The position numbers and the translations under genes were made by a program. From NCBI GenBank assembly GCA_022600955.1, contig JAHZJK010000003.1, forward strand, positions 1 through 64,000: DNA of 64,000 nucleotides, written 5' to 3'. Every line of letters starts with the position of its first letter. The stretch's first letter is position 1. The notes beneath the pieces were generated by a model. That model made no database searches, had not been told where the DNA came from, and was given only the letters and a program-made list of their open reading frames with translations. Positions 17,840 through 26,947 of the stretch are shown one piece after another. Source of the DNA: Gammaproteobacteria bacterium. Its GTDB lineage: Bacteria; Pseudomonadota; Gammaproteobacteria; Steroidobacterales; Woeseiaceae.

Positions 17840-20426
17840 CTTCGATAACCTCGATCTCGTGCTCCTGAGAGCAAAACAGCCACGTCGCCGGCAAGGTGAC
17901 GTGATCAGAAAATTCGTCCTGCGAGCAGGCTTCAAATTGGGTGTCCCCCTGCTGTCGGTGAATACCGGCAGGGCTGGCGGTCATGATCATTGGCGTTGCA
18001 TCGCCGCCAGCTGCGACGTAATCAACCGGCTCCATGCGTTGCAGCGATTTCATCGGTAAGCCGCACTGAACATCGGGTTTGGACCAGCTTGGTTTATTGT
18101 CCGCAGGCCGCAGTTTGACTACGCCGTGCCGGCGCGTCCCTGCGAGTACTTCACCACCGCGAAACGCCAACGCCAGGCAGCCGCCGGCTTTCCATCCATC
18201 AGAAAATGGTGTCCAGCCCTGTGGCGACTCCGGCAGTTGCCAGCGTGTGCAACCTGTACCGTGATCGTCGCCGACCGCCTCCATACCGGCCCACAAATAG
18301 CGATTAGGACCGTCATGCTGGATGGCGAGTTCTCGTACTTTTTCGTCGGCAAGACCGATGTGCTTGAACGTGCCGGGCTTGCCACCATCGGTCGACAGGT
18401 AGACGCCGCGTCGCTCACGAGCGGCGACGGCAACACAAGTCTGCCCCCACATATCGGTGGAGACAGCGACGCCCCAGAAACCAAGCTTCATTTGTTTTTC
18501 GTCGACCAGGATCGCTACCGGCTCCGCACCCGGTTCGATCGCAAGTTCATACAGGCCTTTTTCGGTAGCCAGCAACAGGGCAGGTTCACCGTCGGCATTG
18601 TCTTTCCAGGCCATCCCGTCGATCGGAAATTGCGGACGGGCACCGATTTCTTGCCAGCTCTCGCCGCAGTCGCGTGACAGATGTACCCGGGACTTGCCCT
18701 TGCCAAATTCCGTGATAGCCGCGATTAGACCGGCGCGACTGATCGCACCTGCAGCTTCGCGCGGGTAGGCCATAAGTTGCCGTACCTTGCCACCTTCGAT
18801 CCTCGCGATTTGCTCCCAGCCTTCTCCGTCATTCAACGACCGAAAGACAGCGTCGGCCGATGCTGCATACCACGTATGCGGTTGGAATGAATCGACGTGC
18901 AATGCGGTAACGTCTTTAGCAGGCACCTCGTCGAGGCACAGGCGCACCGGGTCGACATATTTGACGCCGGGCTCGGAACTGAGAATGCGATAGACATCGT
19001 AGGTACTAAGCGGCTGGCCAAAGCGCCACCCCGTGTCATCCGCAGCACGATTCAGTGGATTGATCATGGAGTACAGCCGCTGCGTAACGCGTTGCTGGAC
19101 GGCTTCCTTGTCCTCTTCGCGAAACACAACAACGCGAGCTTTGACCTTCACTTTTTTGCAGCGCCCCCAGCGGGCGATGCTGTGTGTCCCCAGCGGCCGG
19201 CGGTCTTCAAGTTGGGCGTCGACCTGGGCGAGGACCTCGTCGGACTGATGCAACTGGAGTATCTCCGGTGTCAGAGGCCCGCCCTGGTAGCGACTCTCCG
19301 GCACATGCGGAATGCATATGACCTCGACGGTGCCGCGTGTCGCGTACCGCCAATGCTCGTATTTGTTGTAGGCAAATGCGCGATTCACGCCACCCGAGCT
19401 TTTCAACGCCAGCAGGCGAAAGTCATCGGCCGTCACTGCGCGTTTGAGTGAGTGCAGCTCCTGCGGACCGCGCTGATAGGCGTGTTCAATGCTTTCTGCT
19501 TCGCGCCCGCCGATAGATGGCAGGGGGTTGCTGACATCGAGCGCAACACTCGGCTGCGGGTCCATAAGGTTGGTCAGACTGTTGCCGGAAACATTGCCGG
19601 ACAGACCGCCACCGGTGCGATACCAGACCCGTATTTCACGGCCGTCCAGCGGCACGTCCGTCAGCGTTTGCACTTCGTTCGAATCGGCATTATCGAGCAG
19701 ATGGCCGCGTGTTTCTGGTGCGAACAGAATACAACCGTCGTAACGATCAACCGTGTACTCGCGCAAATTCGATCCGCCAGCGGAAAAGCTCTCGACAGCA
19801 TTCCAAATGACGTAGGCTTTACCGTCGTGTTCGCGTGTCGGCACGTTGGACTCGAGCTCCTTGCCTGCTGCTTCGACACCAACCACCAGGTCAAGACCGT
19901 CGCCGGTTGGCATGATGATGGGTGCACGAGAGACATTGAACTTCTGGCCACCGCCTCCGTTACCTTTGCCGAGCAACTCAGCTTCGACCCAGTCACAGTG
20001 ATACGCGTGAATTTCTGCGCTGGTTTCTCCGGCCGCGATCACGATGGCCTGTGCTGTTGCAAATACGGGTGGTTCGTCGTCTGCATCACCGTGCGTTGCG
20101 GCCACGCGGACGCCTTTCGGAATTTCAATGTCGCGATCGAGTGCCTTTTTCAGAGTGAACTGAAGTTTGGCGACTGCGGATGCCGGTGGCCGCCGTTGTA
20201 CGCCCAGCATCAGGCGCAGACACTCGACGTAGACCTTCAGCGGCAGACGGTTGAGGCGATAGATCATCACTTCGGTCAAATGCGAGAACAGTTCCAGCAT
20301 GACAGTGCCGGGGTCTCCGGCTGACAAATCGGTCCACTGCGGTGCATGTTGGCGCACCGTGGCTGTGGCTGTATCGACCAGCTCCTGAAAACTACGGTCA
20401 TCCAGATTGATGGGATTTAAAGGCAT
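17820..20426 (-). CDS. Baseplate J protein fused to a BNR-type beta-propeller
   Basis: An 868-residue protein. Residues 1 to about 495 are baseplate J (gp6/Pvc11-like): PLNPINLDDRSFQELVD, SAGDPGTVMLELFSHLTEVMIYRLNR, then GPQELHSLKRAVTADDFRLLAL and the C-terminal J domain ending near VKYVDPVRLCLDEVP. Residues about 500-830 are different: Asp-box-like repeats (VFRSLNDGEGWEQI, HLSRDCGESWQEIG, YLSTDGGKPGTFKHIG) and blade-like repeats point to a sialidase/sortilin-type propeller. The start overlaps the gp25 stop as TAATG. Plain J proteins end after the J domain. The propeller may bind a ligand or replace a missing tail fibre; that is inference. Confidence 0.9.
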   Translation of the reverse strand: MPLNPINLDDRSFQELVDTATATVRQHAPQWTDLSAGDPGTVMLELFSHLTEVMIYRLNRLPLKVYVECLRLMLGVQRRPPASAVAKLQFTLKKALDRDIEIPKGVRVAATHGDADDEPPVFATAQAIVIAAGETSAEIHAYHCDWVEAELLGKGNGGGGQKFNVSRAPIIMPTGDGLDLVVGVEAAGKELESNVPTREHDGKAYVIWNAVESFSAGGSNLREYTVDRYDGCILFAPETRGHLLDNADSNEVQTLTDVPLDGREIRVWYRTGGGLSGNVSGNSLTNLMDPQPSVALDVSNPLPSIGGREAESIEHAYQRGPQELHSLKRAVTADDFRLLALKSSGGVNRAFAYNKYEHWRYATRGTVEVICIPHVPESRYQGGPLTPEILQLHQSDEVLAQVDAQLEDRRPLGTHSIARWGRCKKVKVKARVVVFREEDKEAVQQRVTQRLYSMINPLNRAADDTGWRFGQPLSTYDVYRILSSEPGVKYVDPVRLCLDEVPAKDVTALHVDSFQPHTWYAASADAVFRSLNDGEGWEQIARIEGGKVRQLMAYPREAAGAISRAGLIAAITEFGKGKSRVHLSRDCGESWQEIGARPQFPIDGMAWKDNADGEPALLLATEKGLYELAIEPGAEPVAILVDEKQMKLGFWGVAVSTDMWGQTCVAVAARERRGVYLSTDGGKPGTFKHIGLADEKVRELAIQHDGPNRYLWAGMEAVGDDHGTGCTRWQLPESPQGWTPFSDGWKAGGCLALAFRGGEVLAGTRRHGVVKLRPADNKPSWSKPDVQCGLPMKSLQRMEPVDYVAAGGDATPMIMTASPAGIHRQQGDTQFEACSQDEFSDHVTLPATWLFCSQEHEIEVIEDVAVTD

Positions 20427-20857
20427 TAGTTCTCCGGATTCGCAAGGTCGATGGTCACGCGCGTTTGCTGACGTGCCAGGTGAGGCCGGACGCGGTACTC
20501 GAGGACAATGTCCAGCCTGGAGGGGCTGGCCTCATCACGGTTCGCGTCGAGATCAATAATGTCGACTCTGGGTTCCCATCGACGAATGGCTTGTTGTACG
20601 TAGTAAATCGCGAGGCCAGCTGTCGTATCGTCGTTCGGCGCGAAAGCAAGTTCGTGCAATTGGCAGCCGTAACCCGGTCGCATAACGCGCTCCCCGGGTA
20701 TGGTCGTCAGCAATAGCTGCACCGATTGCCTTACGGACGCAATGTCCTCGGACATTGCAATGCCACCGCTGATATCCGTGCTTAGCCCGGTTTCCTGATC
20801 GCCGGTATTGAAGTCAGGATGTGTGAATCGCCAGGCGCGATATCGGCTACGTCGCAT
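20426..20857 (-). CDS. Baseplate wedge protein, gp25/GPW-like (Pvc9-like)
   Basis: A 143-residue protein with the GPW/gp25 signature: DIASVRQSVQLLLTTIPGERVMRPGYGCQLHELAFAPND, followed by RRWEPRVDIIDLD. The N terminus (RRSRYRAWRFTHPDF) resembles eCIS Pvc9 proteins. The start at 20857 has GAGGAG 7 nt upstream and follows the stop of the previous gene by one base. Connects hub and wedge of the baseplate. Confidence 0.92.
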   Translation of the reverse strand: MRRSRYRAWRFTHPDFNTGDQETGLSTDISGGIAMSEDIASVRQSVQLLLTTIPGERVMRPGYGCQLHELAFAPNDDTTAGLAIYYVQQAIRRWEPRVDIIDLDANRDEASPSRLDIVLEYRVRPHLARQQTRVTIDLANPEN

Positions 20858-20858
20858 C

Positions 20859-21200
20859 TCAGAGCTCCTCAACAAGGTCCTGACCGGGACTACGAACCGC
20901 GTAGTTGAATGTACCTGGTGGTGTTCCGTCGGTGAGACCGGTAACGGTATCCAGACAAACCTGGCGTCCGTCGATACGGATATAGCCGGAGTAGCCGTCC
21001 TGAACTTTCAGAGTTAGCGTGCAGGGTTTCATTCCCGGGCCAACCCATGGGCAACCCGCGATTGGCTTCGCTTCCGGATCGGCCGCCACGAGTACTCGTC
21101 GGGCGTTGATCGTCACCAGGTTCTGGCTAGGTGCAATCCCGACAAAACCGGATTCGTGCGGACAGGTCAGCAGGGCGTCTTGTGTCAACCATTTCATCAT
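20859..21200 (-). CDS. PAAR-like spike-tip protein (Pvc10-like)
   Basis: A 113-residue protein between spike and gp25 genes, the usual eCIS position for the tip protein. It contains LTCPHESGF, a central GCPWVGPGMKPCTL segment and a C-terminal CLDTVTGLTDGTPPG segment. Cys and His residues could bind a metal as in PAAR tips. The start overlaps the spike stop (ATGATGA). Sequence similarity to classical PAAR is limited, so the call rests on position and the Cys/His/Gly/Pro pattern. Confidence 0.75.
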   Translation of the reverse strand: MMKWLTQDALLTCPHESGFVGIAPSQNLVTINARRVLVAADPEAKPIAGCPWVGPGMKPCTLTLKVQDGYSGYIRIDGRQVCLDTVTGLTDGTPPGTFNYAVRSPGQDLVEEL

Positions 21201-22768
21201 GCGGTCTCAAAATCGATACGTGCTCCGCGGATCAGTACGGTATTGCCCGGTGCCTCAAGTTCGAGGTCGGCCGAGGAATGTACGCGCACATGCTCGCGAT
21301 TCATTTCGACGTAGTTACCGCGCTTGTCTGACAACCGCGAATAACCGGGTCTTAGTACTAGAGCGTCACCAGCGCGGGTTTCAACGCACACGGATTTCTG
21401 CTCATCATCCAAGCACAGCCGCTGGCCGCCGGGTGTCATGAACGTAAAGCGCTGCACACGACCATCTTCGACGCCGCTATCGGGCGGGCTCTCGGTCCCA
21501 TACAAACCACCGAGTACGATGCCTTGCGCCGGGTCACTCCTTGGCATAAGGACAAGTACTCTGTCGCCTTTGTCGGGTATGCAGATCAGGCCTTTGCCGT
21601 TACCGGCGCCCGGCGTCAACACACCTAGCCAATCTGATTCGATGCCCGCGAAGGTCGGTAACGACACTTTCACGCGGCCAAGACCGGATGGGTCATCTGC
21701 GTCGAGTACGTGACCGAGCGTGCAGATCGAGCCTTGTTCACGTTTTGCTGTCGTCGCCGGTGGGCGGGTGTCGAAGGCAGAGCGAAAACCGCTTTCCCTG
21801 TCGATACTGTGGGTTACGGCGGTTACGACGTAATTGCCGCGGAAGGTCTCACCGACGCCAGCAAGATTGACGCGCGAACCCGGGCGCAATTCAGCATTGC
21901 CAGTGGCGACGCCTTTGCAAACCACTTCCGAGCCAACTCTACGGTCAAGTTCCGCCTGGGCTAAGCACGATGCTTGCGCGCCACTTTGAAAGGCCTCATC
22001 GGCGAATGTGCACAGTGCGTCGGAGCCAACACTCGCGTGATCCACGTCGAGCTGAATGTCGCGGCCGCTGCGGGCTTGCGTCGCACTTCCGTCACAGGGT
22101 TCTGCATGCCACGGGTCCCAGGCATGAATGTCCAGTTGCCGGCACGCTGATTCCGTATTGGCATCGATCTCAATTTCGAGCAGCGACTCGCCGAGGACCA
22201 GTGGTGTCACCGCTTCGCTACCTTCAAGGCTTACGAACTTGACGACGCCATCGGACAAGGTGAAATACTGCCCACAACGATTGCTGATCTCTGTTAGCAG
22301 CTCGAGATCAGACTGGTGCCACTGCACAATCCTGGGCCACACCGGGCCGGCATCATCGATTGCGATCTCCAGGCTCAAGTCGGCCAGCAACTCTCGCGCG
22401 AGCTCAGGCAGGCGCTTGTCCGAAAACGCACGAACCTGCTGGTGCTTGCGAAGTCGATGCAACTTGTCGTAACCGCGAACACGAACTTCATGTCCGCAGG
22501 CGGGAGAGTGAGCATGATGAAGCGCCGTGACTTCGCCGTCGAATAGCACTTCGCCGGCATTCACGACAACACGTATCGGTGTCCCGATAGACATTATTTC
22601 GACGTTGGCGATTGCAGTACCTGGCACCTGAAAAACGAGTTCGCAAAGACTGGGCAAGGAAAGTCGCTGCAGAATGCGAACCTCGGTCAGCGACAATGCG
22701 CTGGTGTCATCCAGCGTTACGCCCGCAACCTCAATGTTCAGTTGCGGTAAGGTTTCCGACGCGCTCAC
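21197..22768 (-). CDS. Spike protein, VgrG/Pvc8-like (gp27-gp5 fusion)
   Basis: About 523 residues. The N-terminal half is a gp27/gpD-like hub (motifs VEIMSIGTPIRVV, VRVRGYDKLHRLRKHQQVRAFSDKRLPELARELL). From about residue 350 comes a gp5-type OB fold (SICTLGHVLDADDPSGLGRVKVSLPTF, KGDRVLVLM), then a beta-helix-like spike with short strands. A GTG start overlaps the previous stop (GTGA) and has GGAG 8 nt upstream; an ATG 21 nt further upstream is the alternative. No lysozyme or toxin extension follows. Confidence 0.9.
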   Translation of the reverse strand: MSASETLPQLNIEVAGVTLDDTSALSLTEVRILQRLSLPSLCELVFQVPGTAIANVEIMSIGTPIRVVVNAGEVLFDGEVTALHHAHSPACGHEVRVRGYDKLHRLRKHQQVRAFSDKRLPELARELLADLSLEIAIDDAGPVWPRIVQWHQSDLELLTEISNRCGQYFTLSDGVVKFVSLEGSEAVTPLVLGESLLEIEIDANTESACRQLDIHAWDPWHAEPCDGSATQARSGRDIQLDVDHASVGSDALCTFADEAFQSGAQASCLAQAELDRRVGSEVVCKGVATGNAELRPGSRVNLAGVGETFRGNYVVTAVTHSIDRESGFRSAFDTRPPATTAKREQGSICTLGHVLDADDPSGLGRVKVSLPTFAGIESDWLGVLTPGAGNGKGLICIPDKGDRVLVLMPRSDPAQGIVLGGLYGTESPPDSGVEDGRVQRFTFMTPGGQRLCLDDEQKSVCVETRAGDALVLRPGYSRLSDKRGNYVEMNREHVRVHSSADLELEAPGNTVLIRGARIDFETA

Positions 22769-23526
22769 TGGGTGGACTCCATATCCCATTGGGCGGGAAC
22801 CTGCATAGCGGCGCCTGTGGACAGGTGAAACGGGTCGTTGATGTCGTTCAACCAGGCAAGTAGTCGCCAGAGGGAGGCGTCGCCGTAGTAACGATGTGCA
22901 AGCTGATCGAGCCTGTCACTCTCGCCCGCGCCAACCACTGATGCCGCGCCGTCGCCCTGTACGTCATGAACAATGCTCGGTCCGTGGGGAAGTTCCGGTG
23001 GTGATTCGAGCATTTGTTCTGCATCTACAATGGGCGGTGGAATCGCGCCACCTGCAAGGTCTTCGACGTTGTCGGCGACTCGCAGCATGCGCAGTCGCAA
23101 CCACGCGCGCTGTGGAATTCCATCCCGGGTGAAATAGTCGAGACGCTCAGCGACGGCTGTAATGACGCCACGAATCGCCCAGGCCTTTCCCCAGAAAAAC
23201 AGTGCGAACGCAGGTCGCCAGTCACTGCCGGTGCGGCGCGCGTTCTCCGCAAGGCGCCACAGCGGGCCGGTGAGTTCGCGAACATCGTTGGCGTCAACGG
23301 TCGAACCGTCGAGATTGATATCGAACAGCAGGTCCAGCGTCAGCTCGGTACTGCCGCCGCCCGTAAAGAAGATCGGATCATCGGCAAGTTCGGCACCCGT
23401 GACCAGCCCGCCGGCTGATTGTCGCGTGCTGACACCGGCTCGCCGGCGCAGGACAAGACTCTCGGGATTCAGCATGCAGCCGATTCGCGCGTTCGAATCT
23501 TCCAGTAAAAAAGTTACCCGTTCCAT
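22765..23526 (-). CDS. LysM-type tail protein (Pvc7/gp53-like)
   Basis: A 253-residue protein. The N-terminal part (about 1-160) matches the eCIS Pvc7 pattern: VTFLLEDSNARIGCMLNPESLVLRRRAGV, then GGGSTELTLDLLFDINLDG and RLDYFTRDGIPQRAWLRLRM. The C-terminal part (about 205-253) is LysM-like (ESDRLDQLAHRYYGDASLWRLLAWLNDINDPFHLSTGAAMQVP). It links the tube to the hub at the baseplate in related systems. It overlaps the spike gene by about 4 bp and the upstream gene by 13 bp, showing tight translational coupling. Confidence 0.9.
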   Translation of the reverse strand: MERVTFLLEDSNARIGCMLNPESLVLRRRAGVSTRQSAGGLVTGAELADDPIFFTGGGSTELTLDLLFDINLDGSTVDANDVRELTGPLWRLAENARRTGSDWRPAFALFFWGKAWAIRGVITAVAERLDYFTRDGIPQRAWLRLRMLRVADNVEDLAGGAIPPPIVDAEQMLESPPELPHGPSIVHDVQGDGAASVVGAGESDRLDQLAHRYYGDASLWRLLAWLNDINDPFHLSTGAAMQVPAQWDMESTQ

Positions 23527-24578
23527 GTTTCGCCCCGTTGTTCCTGCTCAAGCGCCCGCTGTCGAATGGCTCGTGTGGTTGCACGGGTTTCGGCTGGCGC
23601 GCTCCGCTCGAGAATCGGATCCTCGGGTAGCGCAGGCCAAAGGTTCGCGGTATTCGCGGCATGACGGGTTGCGGGTTGTGTCCCTTCGAGTGGGAGTTCC
23701 GGCCACTGCCGGGCAGAGTACGCGGCGCTTTCAGTCCCGCGCTCCTTCGCTTGGGCAACAGCTGTGACGTCAGTCGAATGAAACGGTGCTCTGCGCAGTT
23801 GATCTGGCAGTGTAGCGATCGGTTCATCGACGACATCGCCTGTAGCGGCGGATATCTCGGCGACGCTTGGGGGTAATTGGTTCGTGGCTGGATCGGCGCC
23901 AGCGGGTTTGGATCGGGGCCTGCGTTCAGTTACGCTTCGGGCTCTCGACGACCGTGCCACTGGTGAGTCCGCCAATTCCTCATGATGCGATACGGGTGCA
24001 TCTGAGTTTGGTTCGGAACGCTGGATTCGCGAACGTGGTTCATCGATCGCACGCGTGTCCCCGGGTTGCACAGCGCTTTCCGCTGACGGTGTTTCACTGT
24101 TTGTTGATTGGGGTTCCGTTGTGGCCTGTGCCGCCATAGCAACACGGCTACGTGCACGTACGTCATCGGCCCATGAAGGTGTGGATGAAGCGTGTGCCGT
24201 TGGCGTCGTGTCGCGCCGGGGACGCTGGCGTTCGCTCAGCACAACGCGATCTTGCAGCTCCTGCCAACTCTTGTCGACCTCGCCAAGTACGGTCTGTAGT
24301 TTGGATTCGGCGCGCTCTGTACTTGCCTGGTGCGCCGTACGAACCCGCGACACCGTGTTTTTGCAGTACGACTTTGCCTGTGTGTAACGGCGTCGAGCGA
24401 ATCTCGCCATCTTGATCGCGGCCGAGTCTTCGTTTGCTGTCGCTGCATCACCCTCCGGATTGTCCGCATCGGGTCCGGCGCTCCGAAGCGGAGCGCCGTT
24501 CAGGATTTGACCGATGCATACCAACAGTAAGCGGGCGAGGATGAGCGCCAGTCGCGTCTTAAGCGGGGCTGGCACCAT
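23514..24578 (-). CDS. Disordered tail-associated protein, possible tape-measure substitute
   Basis: A 354-residue protein encoded between tube and LysM genes, overlapping both. It has an N-terminal hydrophobic stretch (about 8-30), a basic helical part (about 55-120, ARRRYTQAKSYCKNTVSRVR) and a long Ser/Thr/Pro/Glu-rich region (about 125-330) with no fold signal. Two similar short motifs, QWPELPLEG and LWPALPEDP, occur near the C terminus. No tape-measure coiled coil is evident, but no other gene fills that role. It could be a tape measure, a scaffold or a chaperone-like loader. Confidence 0.7.
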   Translation of the reverse strand: MVPAPLKTRLALILARLLLVCIGQILNGAPLRSAGPDADNPEGDAATANEDSAAIKMARFARRRYTQAKSYCKNTVSRVRTAHQASTERAESKLQTVLGEVDKSWQELQDRVVLSERQRPRRDTTPTAHASSTPSWADDVRARSRVAMAAQATTEPQSTNSETPSAESAVQPGDTRAIDEPRSRIQRSEPNSDAPVSHHEELADSPVARSSRARSVTERRPRSKPAGADPATNQLPPSVAEISAATGDVVDEPIATLPDQLRRAPFHSTDVTAVAQAKERGTESAAYSARQWPELPLEGTQPATRHAANTANLWPALPEDPILERSAPAETRATTRAIRQRALEQEQRGETWNG

Positions 24579-25008
24579 TTTGCTGCTCCAGATTTTCCGT
24601 GGTAAGCGTTACTGTCGCGAGCAGCACTTCATTGCCGCGCGCATCAAAGTCAGAGATTTCGCTGCGTGATGGCCAGCAATTCGTCAGGTTCCAGCGGGCC
24701 ACCTCTTCCTGGCCGTCGGTTCCGAGTAGAATTATGCAAACGTTGCGACGTTCGATCTGCCCTTTAGAGCACGCGTCCAGCCAGTTCCATAATGATGCAG
24801 AATTGGCGACACCGTGTTCCAGCGTAATGTCGTTAACATCGGTACGGCCCGGAAGTTTGCGAACGTTACCGGGCATTCCGCCTTCGCGGTATTCGATAAT
24901 TTCGGTCGACATACCCAAGCCCGTTACCTTCAGGAAAAATCCGACGGGTTCGGCGCCGATCATTAATTTGAAACCGAAGTTTCTGAAAACTGCTTGTTGT
25001 TCAGCCAT
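24559..25008 (-). CDS. Inner tube protein (gp19/TIGR02241-like)
   Basis: A 149-residue protein, the normal length of the family. Diagnostic stretches are FGFKLMIGAEPVGFFLKVTGLGM, EYREGGMPGNVRKLPGRTDVNDITLEHG, LWNWLDACSKGQ and WNLTNCWPSRSE. It forms the Hcp-like hexameric rings of the inner tube. It lies 17 nt after the sheath gene. Only one tube gene is present, whereas many eCIS loci have two. Confidence 0.95.
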   Translation of the reverse strand: MAEQQAVFRNFGFKLMIGAEPVGFFLKVTGLGMSTEIIEYREGGMPGNVRKLPGRTDVNDITLEHGVANSASLWNWLDACSKGQIERRNVCIILLGTDGQEEVARWNLTNCWPSRSEISDFDARGNEVLLATVTLTTENLEQQNGASPA

Positions 25009-25025
25009 GTCCGTTGCTCCCTTGC

Positions 25026-26231
25026 TCAGGATTCAGATGGGTTGTTGCCGACCGACAGGCCGAGGTGGATTACGATGAATTCGGCAGGTCGCGATGGGCA
25101 AAAGCCGATCTTGACGTTGAGAATGCCGGCCTCAACCGATTCAGGTGGATTGATCGCGTCATTGCACTCGACAAAGAAGGCGTCCTCTTCGGTTTTGCCA
25201 ACCAATGCGCCGTTCATCCACTGGAGTTTCAAAAAGGCGCGACAGCTGAATTCCACGGTCTTTCGCGTCGTCGCATCGTTGGGGCAAAACACCGCCCAGA
25301 CCATCTGCTCTTCGAGGGTCTCTCGCAGCATCATGTACAGGCGGCGTACGTTAACGTAGCGCCATTGCGGATCGTCACTCAGCGTGCGCGCGCCCCAGAC
25401 TTTGATGCCGCCATCGCGAAAATGGCGTATGCAATTGACACCTTTTTCGTTCAGCAGACCCTGCTGATCGTGATCCACGCGTTGTGACAGGTTGATCGCC
25501 TGCGGCACGGTGTAACCGGCTGGTGACCAATGCACGCCGCGCATCGCGTCGTTCATCGCGTAGAGACCTGCGATGTGACCCGACGGCGGTACAATGACAT
25601 TTTCTTTCTCGCCGAATTGCGGAGCGACGACGAGATGTGGGAAATAGCAGGCTGCGAAACTCGACCGCGGTGCGCCCCTGGCTTTGCTCTTGGCAGGCCT
25701 TGATCGTGTGCCTCCAGCGTCGCCGGACTGTCCGCTGGGCTTCTCACCGACAGCTACCTCGGTGAGGCGAGCGACGTTGTCAATTTCCGGCACGCAATCC
25801 AGAATAGCAATGCGATCCTGGTGTTTTTCGGCATGATCGACCAATGCACGGTACGACGCGGCGTCGGTATAGCCAGGCGCTGCGACCATTGAGATTTCAT
25901 CGTAAGTGTCGAACGAACGGACTCCGTCACCTTTTTTGGCGTCGCCCGCAACAGTGCCGTCCTTGCCGATATTGGATACGTAGCAACGGTTTCCGCCGCA
26001 GGCGAAAAAGCCGTAAATCGCGTAGGCGGTATCGGTGGGTTTGCTTCCTTCCGGGAAGTAGTTTTTGACGAATTGCGGCCAGTCGTTGATCGGCCTCGCG
26101 ATACCAACGTCTTTCGTTGCGTCAGGCATCTCGCCGACGAACGCAGCAACTCGGGTTCCGACTGCTTGCAGCGGTCGTGATAGTGAATCTACTTGTTTAC
26201 AGTAGACGCCGGGGGTTCTTAATTCAGCCAT
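25026..26231 (-). CDS. Contractile tail sheath protein
   Basis: A 401-residue protein. It begins RTPGVYCKQVDSLSRPLQAVGTRVAAFVGEM (N-terminal sheath handle) and continues PINDWPQFVKNYFPEG. The C-terminal sheath domain includes VNCIRHFRDGGIKVWGARTLSDDPQWRYVNVRRLYMMLRETLEEQMVWAVF, typical of PF04984/PF17482 sheaths. An internal low-complexity Lys/Arg/Gly insertion (about 165-190) is poorly conserved. It contracts to drive the tube. The start overlaps the DUF4255 gene end by 8 bp. A single sheath gene is present. Confidence 0.95.
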   Translation of the reverse strand: MAELRTPGVYCKQVDSLSRPLQAVGTRVAAFVGEMPDATKDVGIARPINDWPQFVKNYFPEGSKPTDTAYAIYGFFACGGNRCYVSNIGKDGTVAGDAKKGDGVRSFDTYDEISMVAAPGYTDAASYRALVDHAEKHQDRIAILDCVPEIDNVARLTEVAVGEKPSGQSGDAGGTRSRPAKSKARGAPRSSFAACYFPHLVVAPQFGEKENVIVPPSGHIAGLYAMNDAMRGVHWSPAGYTVPQAINLSQRVDHDQQGLLNEKGVNCIRHFRDGGIKVWGARTLSDDPQWRYVNVRRLYMMLRETLEEQMVWAVFCPNDATTRKTVEFSCRAFLKLQWMNGALVGKTEEDAFFVECNDAINPPESVEAGILNVKIGFCPSRPAEFIVIHLGLSVGNNPSES

Positions 26232-26907
26232 GTCTTTTCTCCTGGGGCTGGAAGCGAATTACTATGGGTTTGTCGGTGTTAAAGGGTTCCGTGACGACCT
26301 GTTCGATCCCGCGGGCAACCACTCTCAGCTTATTCTTCGCCAAGAATGTCGGCGTTGAGTGAAACCGGAATTCGCCGCGCCCATCGGTATATGCGACGTT
26401 CGAGGTGCCGGGAATTTCAACGCGCGCCTGCGGTATTGGAGCCCCGCCGGGGCTCAACACGACACCAGTCATACTCTTTATGGGTGAAATCTGGACCTCT
26501 ACCGGCTTGCTGATCAGCGGAGCCTGGTTCACCCGCTCTTTTATCAGCGGCATACCGATTTTGAAGGTGGGCTGCGGTGCAATGCCGAAAGCGAGCCAGG
26601 TTTCGGTCGGTATCGGTCGAACGTCCACATCGAAGTCAGGGCTTTCAAGTGCGGCAATCAATAGTTCGCCAAGCAGGCTATGCGCTTCAAGCATCGTTTT
26701 CGCCCGCGTCGTGACGAGGTAAAAGAGTGTTAGTTCTATGGGTCTGGCGCCGTCGCGCCTGGATGGCACGGCGCTGTCCATTTCGTAAAGATTCAGCGAA
26801 ACGGTGGGCCTGTCGACCTTAGCGGGTGGAATGCTCAATAGAACATCTGTGCCCGCTACGGTCGAATTAACCCAGTCCTTAAGTTGTTGATCGATTGCAT
26901 CGATCAT
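26224..26907 (-). CDS. DUF4255 / Pvc16-like tail-terminator (cap) protein
   Basis: A 227-residue protein. Residues 1 to about 150 match DUF4255 (Pvc16 N-terminal): IDAIDQQLKDWVNSTV, VSLNLYEMD, LTLFYLVTTRAKTMLEAHSLLGELLIAALE. Residues about 155-215 are a carboxypeptidase-regulatory-like beta domain (MTGVVLSPGGAPIPQARVEIPG...DGRGEFRF). In eCIS this protein caps the distal end of sheath and tube. The start at 26907 has AAGGAG 6 nt upstream. First gene of the structural operon, with its own candidate promoter at 26948-26982. Confidence 0.9.
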   Translation of the reverse strand: MIDAIDQQLKDWVNSTVAGTDVLLSIPPAKVDRPTVSLNLYEMDSAVPSRRDGARPIELTLFYLVTTRAKTMLEAHSLLGELLIAALESPDFDVDVRPIPTETWLAFGIAPQPTFKIGMPLIKERVNQAPLISKPVEVQISPIKSMTGVVLSPGGAPIPQARVEIPGTSNVAYTDGRGEFRFHSTPTFLAKNKLRVVARGIEQVVTEPFNTDKPIVIRFQPQEKRHG

Positions 26908-26947
26908 CTGGCACTCCTTAGCCTTCAGGTTCGTGGTAATGCGCCAC

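Noticed and set aside
19452..20324. A 290-codon open frame on the plus strand
   Set aside because: It is antisense to the baseplate J gene; Cys/His-rich random composition.
15532..26907. A type VI secretion system
   Set aside because: The sheath is one protein of phage/eCIS type, and no TssB/TssC pair, TssJLM membrane complex or ClpV was found.
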